Source of the DNA: Fibrobacter sp. UBA4297
Lineage (GTDB): Bacteria; Fibrobacterota; Fibrobacteria; Fibrobacterales; Fibrobacteraceae
NCBI RefSeq assembly: GCF_002394865.1
Contig: NZ_DGUZ01000012.1
Location: forward strand, 117,843-181,842
Direction: 5' to 3'
Length of the DNA: 64,000 nucleotides
This document shows positions 1-7,147 of this stretch, piece by piece (the stretch's first letter is position 1; every line of letters begins with the position of its first letter). The notes under the pieces are model-generated. The model saw nothing but the letters and a program-made list of their open reading frames with translations, had not been told where the DNA came from and made no database searches. The position numbers were made by a program, and so were the translations under genes.

Positions 1-151
1 GTATGTGTAACAAAATTATCACTTACTATTAGCACAAGTTATCAACAGGTATTTTTTCAAACATCCCTTGACAAGATTTTCCTTACTTTAAGCATACAAA
101 TTCTTATACAAATGGCGAAATTCGCTCAAAAACGCCACTTTTTAGCATTAT

Positions 152-187
152 AAAAAATGTAACTTGGTGAAAATCAACAAGTTACAT
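152..187 (-). terminator. Rho-independent terminator, leftward
   Basis: A perfect 10-bp inverted repeat (ATGTAACTTG at 157-166, CAAGTTACAT at 178-187) has an 11-nt loop. On the minus strand it is followed by six T residues (A-run at 152-157). It lies about 80 bp past the stop of the minus-strand gene ending at 268, so it probably ends that operon. Positions 188-245 between them hold only short degenerate repeats of the TTAGTCAWTAG type. Positions 1-150 show no gene. Confidence 0.7.
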
Positions 188-245
188 GCGGTGATTAGTT
201 ATTGATTTTTGGTTATTAGTCAATAGTCATTAGTCAGTAGTTTTT
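188..245. repeat. Degenerate TTAGTCA-type short tandem repeat
   Basis: About 58 bp made of imperfect copies of TTAGTCAWTAG / TTAGTTATTG, ending in a T8 run. It fills the space between the hypothetical gene's stop and its terminator hairpin. No coding potential is seen. Function is unknown. Confidence 0.5.
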
Positions 246-267
246 TTTGCTAATGACCTATTTAATT

Positions 268-747
268 CTAGACGTTTTGCGACTCGTTGCTTGGAGTAGA
301 CTGAGGCTCAGCCTTATTCTCACCAAGCTTTTCTTGCTGATGGTCAATCCTATTTTCAAGCAACTTTTCGATTTCAGGGAGCAGACGATCCTTCACACGA
401 TCAAGATACAAGCATTGCAGCTGGATCATGCGGTTGCGATGGCGACCGGCAAATTCCTGAATCCAGTGGCTCACGGCCTGCTGGCGGTCCTGGATTTTGT
501 CATGCAAAGAACGCTGGATGAAAGTTCTCTGAACTTCCATATAGCGCTGCATATTGAACGGCATGCGGTAGGTTCGAATAAACTGCTTCAACAACACCAA
601 CAAGCAAAGATGATCATTGCATTGATGATCTTGAATGAACTGCCGTAACTCTTCCAGATGTTTCTGGAAGAACGGCACAATCGCTTTATCATCTATCTGA
701 TAAAGTTCAAGTTCATCCTGTTCTTTTGTCGCTTTATCGACTGCCAT
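268..747 (-). CDS. Hypothetical protein, 159 aa, helical and charged
   Basis: I do not recognise a family. The protein is soluble, with no signal peptide or membrane segment. It is rich in Gln, Glu, Arg and Leu, suggesting mostly helix, and has a hydrophilic tail (last ~30 residues, rich in Glu, Gln, Ser, Asn) that is probably disordered. The ATG at 747 follows a GGA at short spacing. It is the last gene of a leftward run (Wzi-like barrel, U32 peptidase, this gene) with only 27 bp after the U32 stop, and a terminator follows at 152-187. Co-transcription with the U32 gene is likely; function cannot be assigned. Confidence 0.75.
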   Translation of the reverse strand: MAVDKATKEQDELELYQIDDKAIVPFFQKHLEELRQFIQDHQCNDHLCLLVLLKQFIRTYRMPFNMQRYMEVQRTFIQRSLHDKIQDRQQAVSHWIQEFAGRHRNRMIQLQCLYLDRVKDRLLPEIEKLLENRIDHQQEKLGENKAEPQSTPSNESQNV

Positions 748-774
748 GTTCCAAATCTATTTTTTTATGGTATA

Positions 775-2076
775 TTATGAATTTGCACGTTTCACAAGAA
801 AGCCAAATTTGGAGTTTTTTCCGCTATTTAAAGTATTTTTTCCCAGAAAAACGCGTCCTTCAGTTCCCGGATTCAAACGATCCGCAGCTGCACCGCGGAA
901 ATCCAGCATTTCCTCGACTTCGCACTTCTGCATGCCATCGGGAGTCATGAGTTCCAACGTATCATCCATAGAGAAAGGATTTTTCACGTTCACAAGGCAG
1001 GCGCCCGTTGCCTCATCAAAGTCCTTAATCTGGGCCGCCACACAACCACCAGCGGCATCCACATGCGTCGCTTCGTAGTTCTGCGGCAACGGTCCACGCA
1101 AGAATCCAGGCATAAAGCCTCGCCCATCGACAAAGGTTATCGCACGGCGGCTTTCTTCGGGCACAGGCATCCCTTCTGCTACGGCATCAATCGCCATGCG
1201 GTAAGCGCGCACGACCTGGCTCAAGTAGTACACAGAGCGTGTACGACCTTCAATCTTGAAGGAATCAAGACCGCCCGCCACGAGTTCAGGAATCACGTCC
1301 AAGGCACAAAGGTCACGACTACTCATAAAGTAGGTGCCCCACGTATCTTCGTCGAGCGCAATCGGGTCAAGTTCCGGGCGATCGGTGCGCTGAAGCGCAA
1401 AAGAGCCTTCATGTTCACGATAGTCCTCGACCTGCGGACCGGAATTTGCATATAAGCGATAAGGCATACGGCAACTGTTATCGCAGGCGCCCTGGTTTGC
1501 ATCGCGGTGCGTCACCCAGTTCGAAAGCATGCAACGGCCAGACATGGCCATGCAAACAGCGCCATGGACGAACACTTCCAGTTCAAGGTCCGGGACCTGT
1601 TTCTTTATCTCCAAAATTTCGGATAGGCGAAGTTCACGGCTCAAAATGATACGGCGAACGCCCAAGTTCTTCCAGAACGAGGCTGCAAGATAGTTTGTCG
1701 TATTCGCCTGCACAGACAAGTGAACTTCCGTTTCGGGATGTTCCTTCAAGAGCCAGCCCACAAAGCCCGGATCTGCGACAATCAAGGCATCCGGCTTGAG
1801 TTCCAATGCGGCATTCAAAGCTCTCTGGAACGATTCCACCTTCACATTACGCGGAATCACGTTACTCGTGAGGTAGAACATCTTGCCATGTTCGTGTGCG
1901 TAAGCAATGCCTTCAGCAAGGTCATCGAGATTCTTGAAACCGTTTTCGCGAGCGCGCAACGAGAACGCCGGCTGTCCGGCATAAACCGCATCTGCACCAT
2001 AGGCAAATGCATACTTCATTCGTACAAGGTCACCCGCAGGTGCTAAAAGTTCAGGCTTATTCATACACTCTACCAT
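775..2076 (-). CDS. Peptidase U32 family protein (tRNA hydroxylation TrhP/YegQ-like)
   Basis: The N-terminus has the family opening KPELLAPAGD, then YGADAVYAG. The U32 signature is clear mid-protein: EVFVHGAVCMAMSGRCMLSN, followed by further Cys residues in GACDNSCR, which fit Fe-S binding. Family members were first called collagenase-like peptidases; characterised ones act in tRNA C5-hydroxylation (TrhP/YegQ) or rRNA hydroxylation (RlhA), and which role applies here cannot be told. At 433 aa the length is normal for the short form. The ATG at 2076 has an AGGA 5 nt upstream, inside the end of the barrel gene; an ATG at 2064 is an alternative. The 7-bp overlap with the upstream gene indicates translational coupling. 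Confidence 0.9.
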   Translation of the reverse strand: MVECMNKPELLAPAGDLVRMKYAFAYGADAVYAGQPAFSLRARENGFKNLDDLAEGIAYAHEHGKMFYLTSNVIPRNVKVESFQRALNAALELKPDALIVADPGFVGWLLKEHPETEVHLSVQANTTNYLAASFWKNLGVRRIILSRELRLSEILEIKKQVPDLELEVFVHGAVCMAMSGRCMLSNWVTHRDANQGACDNSCRMPYRLYANSGPQVEDYREHEGSFALQRTDRPELDPIALDEDTWGTYFMSSRDLCALDVIPELVAGGLDSFKIEGRTRSVYYLSQVVRAYRMAIDAVAEGMPVPEESRRAITFVDGRGFMPGFLRGPLPQNYEATHVDAAGGCVAAQIKDFDEATGACLVNVKNPFSMDDTLELMTPDGMQKCEVEEMLDFRGAAADRLNPGTEGRVFLGKNTLNSGKNSKFGFLVKRANS

Positions 2077-3710
2077 TTAAATCCTGCGCGAATGTAGGCT
2101 TTACGGTCATCAATCAATGTCAGCTCTCCCATGAACGAGAATCGCTGTCCCTCGTAGCTAATCGCCGGCGAAAGCAAATACTGGAGCTTCGCGCCTTTCA
2201 AGAAGCTCTTGTGAATCTTCATGTGGTTCGATGTCGGCGTCGTATCGTTCACAGCGCTACCGTGATCCGTCCCTTTCCAGAACCACGTCTGGCGAATCGA
2301 TGCAAAAATATGCCCATCCAGACGAGCAAACACATTCCAGTCAATCGTACGGCTATTGGGGCCGCCCTGATTGCCTAATGGAAATCCCAGGTGCGCCACC
2401 TGAGCTGTATTTTGCTTAAAGTGTGAATAAACAAAAGGTTCAACACGGGCATATTCAAAAATCATACCCGCCTCAATCTTGTGTCCCTTGTAGTAAAAGT
2501 CGTGTCCAGCCTGGAAACCCGCCATCCACGCCCACTTCGCTTCGATATTGTCGTTTCGGATGAGGCTAATCGGGGATTCCATGTCGTCCAGGAAGAATTC
2601 CGTATAAAAGCGCACCGCATTGAACAAACGATAGTTAAAGTCAAAAGAAATCGAGCCGTTGTTGCTGCTTTCGGAGTAGTTGCCCTTTTCCATAAACAAG
2701 GGTGCAGTCGGAACAAACAACCAAGGCTTCATATTGTCATAGAGAATCGTAAGTTCACTAATACCAAAAGTGGCGTTCCCGACGGCAAGCTCATAGCGAT
2801 GGCCAAAGAGATTTCGTGTAAAATCCTTATTCTTATCGCTCATGCTATTGAATATGCGCAAGTCAGCATAAAAACTCATTACACGAAGCGGGCCAATCAT
2901 CAAGTCTAGGCTCATCATGTTGTACGGAAGCGCGAACTGGTTCAAGGACAAGTTATTGTAGTAACCCGGGCCCCAGTGCATCACATCACGGCCAAAGTCC
3001 AAACGCAGCCAGTCGTAGTTAAAAGCGAAATGCGTACGGTAGCGCGCATAGCTCGAGTACTCGACACCGGAATTATTCTCGCTCTTCTGGTTTTCCAAGA
3101 ACTCGCCGTCAAAAGACTTCGGATACTTGGCGGAATGCCCTTCGCTATAGATTCGAGCGTCCAACACAAAGTCCACGGAATCGACAAAGCCACGCAAGTA
3201 AAGGCCGCCATCAATCCCCGGCCAAATCGTATCGCCGATGGACGACTTTTTAACACGATAATCACGTCCCGACCAAACCTGATCGCCAAGCGATTCTCCA
3301 CCGCGATAGTCGATGCCACCGACAACACTTGCGGCAATTCCAAAACGCGGAACAGCATTTTCAAGCGCGACAGATTTCGCGACACAAGCCGAATCGCCGG
3401 CTTTGCAATTGAGCTTGAGCCCGTTCCCTAAAATTGCGGCTCCACGCTCGCTATCGTAATAAAGGAGCGCATCGCCTTCGGTTTTCGTAAAGTTCTTGCG
3501 GAAACTCGTATCCCTACGCGGGTATGTGAAATACTGGAGGTCCTCCCCTATAGTCTGGCGATGGTATTCAAACAGCATCGGAGCCGTTTCGAGATTGCGT
3601 AAGTTGCGGGAATGTTCAGGTTCAATGACCGGAGAGGCAGAAAAAGACTCGCTTACAGCCGCCATGACAAACACGCAAGAGAGAATAATTGAGTAATTCT
3701 TAAAAACCAT
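2070..3710 (-). CDS. Outer-membrane beta-barrel, Wzi/capsule-assembly-like
   Basis: A 546-aa protein with an N-terminal signal peptide (hydrophobic residues ~6-22, cleavage plausible after SFSA). The rest is aromatic-rich with alternating strands and ends in GFKW, an aromatic C-terminus typical of outer-membrane barrels. The segment RLDFGRDVMHWGPGYYNNL near residue 235 resembles the conserved core of Wzi-type capsule assembly proteins. A role in anchoring or exporting surface polysaccharide is an inference from that resemblance. It heads the operon with the U32 gene, overlapping it by 7 bp. The gap upstream (3711-3894) is the divergent promoter region shared with the beta-helix lipoprotein. 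Confidence 0.7.
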   Translation of the reverse strand: MVFKNYSIILSCVFVMAAVSESFSASPVIEPEHSRNLRNLETAPMLFEYHRQTIGEDLQYFTYPRRDTSFRKNFTKTEGDALLYYDSERGAAILGNGLKLNCKAGDSACVAKSVALENAVPRFGIAASVVGGIDYRGGESLGDQVWSGRDYRVKKSSIGDTIWPGIDGGLYLRGFVDSVDFVLDARIYSEGHSAKYPKSFDGEFLENQKSENNSGVEYSSYARYRTHFAFNYDWLRLDFGRDVMHWGPGYYNNLSLNQFALPYNMMSLDLMIGPLRVMSFYADLRIFNSMSDKNKDFTRNLFGHRYELAVGNATFGISELTILYDNMKPWLFVPTAPLFMEKGNYSESSNNGSISFDFNYRLFNAVRFYTEFFLDDMESPISLIRNDNIEAKWAWMAGFQAGHDFYYKGHKIEAGMIFEYARVEPFVYSHFKQNTAQVAHLGFPLGNQGGPNSRTIDWNVFARLDGHIFASIRQTWFWKGTDHGSAVNDTTPTSNHMKIHKSFLKGAKLQYLLSPAISYEGQRFSFMGELTLIDDRKAYIRAGFKW

Positions 3711-3771
3711 TGCCCAAATTTAGCATAATCGTTCAGCGGATTCTCCGAAAAACGAAAAAATGAGCCTAATC

Positions 3772-3795
3772 GTTCCATACGGAACTTTTCGTTCC
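3772..3795. promoter_or_regulatory. Possible operator: GTTCC repeats between divergent genes
   Basis: GTTCC-ATAC-GGAAC forms a small perfect palindrome at 3772-3785 and a third GTTCC lies at 3791-3795. It sits in the 184-bp region between the divergent barrel (-) and lipoprotein (+) genes, where a shared regulator could bind. No convincing -35/-10 pair was found nearby, so this is only a candidate site. Confidence 0.25.
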
Positions 3796-3894
3796 ACAAA
3801 AAAAATATTCCTTGCAAGGATAAAAGCATTATAGGCATTTGGAGAAAGTTTAAAGAAATATAAGTTTGAAACTAGTTGAATGGGAGATATCATT

Positions 3895-5910
3895 ATGAAC
3901 AAGAAAATCTTAGCACTGGGCTATACATCCTGCATTTCACTAGCAATACTTACAAGTTGCTCGGATTCTACGTCACCTTCTGGCGCTTTTTACAATCCAG
4001 ACAGTGAAATCAATTCCAGCAATTCTGAATTCGCAGAAGAAATACAGTCAAGCAATTCCGAACTCACGCAAACCCCGGATATTCCTGAAGGCGCGGGCAT
4101 TTCAGAATCACCAACAAGCAGCACAACAGCTTCACAGCCGACTCCGGCCTCAAGCAATTCCGACACAAGCTCTGCCCCAAGTTCCGCAAGCAATCCGGCA
4201 AATAGCGTCGAAACCAGCTCGTCAAGCAGCGCCATTGCAACAAATCCAGGCACAGAACCCGCACAAGCCAACGAAAATACGGGAGGTCGCCCCGTCATCA
4301 CTTACGCAGCAAGTGGCGCCACAGCCACAAATGCCGGAAACTGCATCACCGTTACAGGTGGTAGCGTCACCATCAAATGCGGTGGCGAATACGACTTTAG
4401 CGGTTCTTACAGCGGTAGCGACGCCCAAATTCTCGTGAACACCGCCAAGACGGACAGTTCCGTTTACTTGAACATGAAAGGACTCACGCTTACAAACACG
4501 GCAGACGCCCCAATTTACATTCAGAAAACAAGCAAGGCTTTTGTCGTCGCGAAGAACGGCACGACCAACACATTCACAGACGCATCTACAAGAACAAAGA
4601 CTTACAACTACACCAACGACTCCGGTGAAGCCAAGACTGATACGACGGGCGCATGCATTTACGCGAAGGACGACCTCACCATCAAAGGCGAAGGTACGCT
4701 TATCGTCAAGGCAAATTACAACAACGGTATCCATACCAGCAATGACTTGAAGGTGAAAAACGGCCTCATCACCGTGAACGCAAAGAACAATGGTCTCAAG
4801 GGCAAAGGCTCCGTCGAAATCAGCGGCGGCACCATCAACATCACCACAGCCGAAGGCGACGGCATCAAGAGCGATACCGAGGACGCTGCAGATTTGGCAA
4901 ACGGCAAGGGTTCCATCGAAATCACGGGCGGCACCATCACCGTGACATCCGCATTTGACGGCATCACAGCAGCAAACGCAGTCATCGTCGCCAATGGAGA
5001 ATCCACAGCACCGGCAATCAAGATTACATCTGGCGGCGGACAATCCTGCCTCAGCTTGAACACCAGCACGACCGGCGGACGCGGCGGAATGGGCGGTTTT
5101 GGCGGGATGGGCGGCAGTTCCTGCTCCACCACCGAAAGCATGAAGGGCATCAAGGGCGATTCAAGCATCACTATTAGCGGTGGCGTTATCGACATCAACA
5201 GCCGTGACGACGGTCTCCACAGTAGCGGAACTATCACACTCAGTGGTGGAACAACGACAATCGCCACAGACGACGACGGCGTCCACGCCGACAAATCTCT
5301 CTACGTCAAGGACAATGCGAACGTGAGCGTGACCATCGCTTATGAAGGCATGGAATCTCCGGACATGAATTTCGAAGGCGGCATCACAAGCGTCATCACC
5401 ACGGACGACGGCTGGAATGCAGCCGGCGGCACAAGCACGACCTCCACAGGCAACACAGGTCGCGGCGGCTGGGGCGGAGCAGGCGGAGGCATGGGCGGTA
5501 GCACCGGGAATCTCAAGGTCTCTGGCGGTTACCACTACGTTTACGTGGGCACAGGCGACACGGACGGCATCGACAGCAATGGCGGCATCAGCATCACCGG
5601 AGGCGTCATCATCGTGGAATGCCGCATGAACGGTGGTATGGGCGGCATGGTCGATTCGGACGGAACGACATCGATTACAGGCGGCAAGTTGCTCGGATTC
5701 GGCACAAACAACTCCGAAGAAGGCACGCAGTACAGTGTCAGTTTCACGACAGACAACTACTACGGCACAGCGGATATCGCATTCAAGCCGAGTTTCTCCG
5801 GAAGCCGCATGGTTTCTAACGTAGGAAAGCCGAGTGTCGTGAATAGCATAAGCGGCATGACCAAGACTTGCTTCGGGAACAGCACCGACCGCTGCGTTTA
5901 TACAAATTAG
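3895..5910 (+). CDS. Lipoprotein with Cthe_2159-like beta-helix carbohydrate-binding domain
   Basis: The start at 3895 is favoured over 3880 because GGGAG lies 8 nt upstream. The signal peptide ends in the lipobox LTSC at residues ~19-22, so the mature protein should be lipidated. A Ser/Asn/Thr-rich linker (~25-125) with repeated SSNSE-like units follows; such linkers are common in Fibrobacter surface proteins. The remainder is a repetitive right-handed beta-helix with turns such as SGGTINITTAEGDGI, GGVIDINSRDDGL and GGTTTIATDDDGVHAD. This matches the DUF4353/Cthe_2159 family, whose founding member binds cellulose and acidic sugars and also calcium. Two Gly/Met/Trp-rich insertions (GGMGGFGGMGG, GGWGGAGGGMGG) interrupt the helix. 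Attachment to plant cell-wall polysaccharide is likely but inferred. Confidence 0.85.
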   Translation: MNKKILALGYTSCISLAILTSCSDSTSPSGAFYNPDSEINSSNSEFAEEIQSSNSELTQTPDIPEGAGISESPTSSTTASQPTPASSNSDTSSAPSSASNPANSVETSSSSSAIATNPGTEPAQANENTGGRPVITYAASGATATNAGNCITVTGGSVTIKCGGEYDFSGSYSGSDAQILVNTAKTDSSVYLNMKGLTLTNTADAPIYIQKTSKAFVVAKNGTTNTFTDASTRTKTYNYTNDSGEAKTDTTGACIYAKDDLTIKGEGTLIVKANYNNGIHTSNDLKVKNGLITVNAKNNGLKGKGSVEISGGTINITTAEGDGIKSDTEDAADLANGKGSIEITGGTITVTSAFDGITAANAVIVANGESTAPAIKITSGGGQSCLSLNTSTTGGRGGMGGFGGMGGSSCSTTESMKGIKGDSSITISGGVIDINSRDDGLHSSGTITLSGGTTTIATDDDGVHADKSLYVKDNANVSVTIAYEGMESPDMNFEGGITSVITTDDGWNAAGGTSTTSTGNTGRGGWGGAGGGMGGSTGNLKVSGGYHYVYVGTGDTDGIDSNGGISITGGVIIVECRMNGGMGGMVDSDGTTSITGGKLLGFGTNNSEEGTQYSVSFTTDNYYGTADIAFKPSFSGSRMVSNVGKPSVVNSISGMTKTCFGNSTDRCVYTN

Positions 5911-5946
5911 AACTTAGTTGGTAGAGCTTAGAACTTAGTTGAAAGT

Positions 5947-5976
5947 AAAAAGACGAGCTATAATGCTCGCCTTTTT
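5947..5976. terminator. Bidirectional terminator between convergent genes
   Basis: AAAAAG-A-CGAGC, loop TATAAT, GCTCG-C-CTTTTT: a stem with one A/C mismatch flanked by A and T runs, so it can act on both strands. It lies between the + strand lipoprotein gene (stop 5910) and the - strand pilT gene (stop 6046). Confidence 0.75.
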
Positions 5977-5997
5977 CAAATTTCAATTTTACAGCAT

Positions 5998-6048
5998 TCG
6001 CCTCTCTCGTCTTTCGTCTACCAGCGAAGCGATCTTTCGTCTAAACTA
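5998..6048. repeat. CTCTCGTCTTTCGTCTA interspersed repeat
   Basis: Two CGTCT units (CTCTCGTCTTTCGTCTA and TCTTTCGTCTA) flank CAGCGAAGCGA just before the pilT stop codon. The same motif occurs next to gene ends or starts at 11888-11935, 12138-12178 and 61932-61968, so it is a dispersed intergenic repeat family in this genome. Confidence 0.5.
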
Positions 6049-7146
6049 CATCCAGCCGCGATCAGATGTACCAGAAATACCACGAATCTTAAGGTCAAAG
6101 TCATCGCGGTTCGTCGCTGCATTCATTGCCGTTTCCAGCGAAATCTGCTCGTTCTGGTAAAGTTCGAGGAGCGCCTGATCGAACGTCTGGCTATGGTATT
6201 GAAGGTGGCCTTCGGCAACAGCTTGTTCCACCATGTCAATCTTGTTCTTATCCTGGATGTATTCCTTGATAGCGCCCGTATTCACGAGAATTTCGGCAGC
6301 CGGGACTCGCCCCTTGCCATCCTTCGTCGGCAAAAGACGGAGCGAAATAATGCCAGCCAAAACTTCGGCAAGCAAAAGACGCACTTCATCATGCTGGTGC
6401 GGCGGATACATCGAAAGCACACGGTGAATCGTTTCCACAGCATTCGTCGTATGGATAGTCGCAAAGACCATGTGGCCAGTATCTGCTGCGGTAAGCGCAA
6501 TCTGCATCGTTTCAAGGTCACGAATTTCGCCCACGAGGAGCACATCCGGATCCTGACGGAGCGCAGCACGGAGTGCATTCGCATACGAAAGCGTATCCAC
6601 GCCGATTTCACGCTGCGAGATAATCGCCACGTTATCACGATAAAGGTATTCAATCGGGTCTTCGACCGTAATGACGTTCACAGATTCTTTCTGATTGATG
6701 TAGTCAATCATCGAAGCAAGCGTTGTGGACTTACCAGAACCCGTCGTACCCGTCACAAGCACAAGACCGCGCTTAGTCAAAGCCAAGTCACGAATCACTT
6801 CGGGCAAGTGCAAATCTTCGAAAGCAGGAATCACAGCCTTGATATGACGAATCACAACCGCAATTGTTCCACGCTGACGGAAAACGTTCACACGGAAACG
6901 GCCCATATCACGAGCGCCCACGGCAAAGTCGCATTCCTTATTAGCCTCAAAACGCTGCTTCTGGTCGCGATTCATGATATCATCCAAGAAGGAATCCATC
7001 ATAGCGCTATCGATGCGCACATCAAAAAGTCTTTGCAAAGCACCATTGATACGATAAACCGGCGGAACACCAACTCGCAGATGCAAGTCAGACGCCTTGC
7101 GGTTTACCATTTCACGCAAGAGCTGTTCAATGCGAAGTTCAGCCAT
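6046..7146 (-). CDS. pilT: PilT twitching-motility retraction ATPase
   Basis: A 366-aa hexameric type IV pilus retraction ATPase. The N-terminal PAS-like half begins ELLREMV-type sequence with ASDLHLRVGVPP. Walker A GTTGSGKS is at 133-140, the Asp box VEDPIEY at 161-167, Walker B DVLLVGEIRD near 200, and the His box HMVFATIHT near 222. The ATG at 7146 has GGAGAAG upstream; the in-frame TTG at 7161 would overlap the previous gene and lacks such a site. It directly follows the acidic TPR gene (stop 7148), so the two are probably co-expressed. No pilin or PilB gene lies in the window. Confidence 0.95.
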   Translation of the reverse strand: MAELRIEQLLREMVNRKASDLHLRVGVPPVYRINGALQRLFDVRIDSAMMDSFLDDIMNRDQKQRFEANKECDFAVGARDMGRFRVNVFRQRGTIAVVIRHIKAVIPAFEDLHLPEVIRDLALTKRGLVLVTGTTGSGKSTTLASMIDYINQKESVNVITVEDPIEYLYRDNVAIISQREIGVDTLSYANALRAALRQDPDVLLVGEIRDLETMQIALTAADTGHMVFATIHTTNAVETIHRVLSMYPPHQHDEVRLLLAEVLAGIISLRLLPTKDGKGRVPAAEILVNTGAIKEYIQDKNKIDMVEQAVAEGHLQYHSQTFDQALLELYQNEQISLETAMNAATNRDDFDLKIRGISGTSDRGWM

Positions 7147-7147
7147 A

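Noticed and set aside
4222..5294. Long antisense frames over the lipoprotein gene
   Set aside because: Cys/Val-rich or Pro-rich low-complexity products mirrored from the repetitive beta-helix coding sequence; no ribosome sites.
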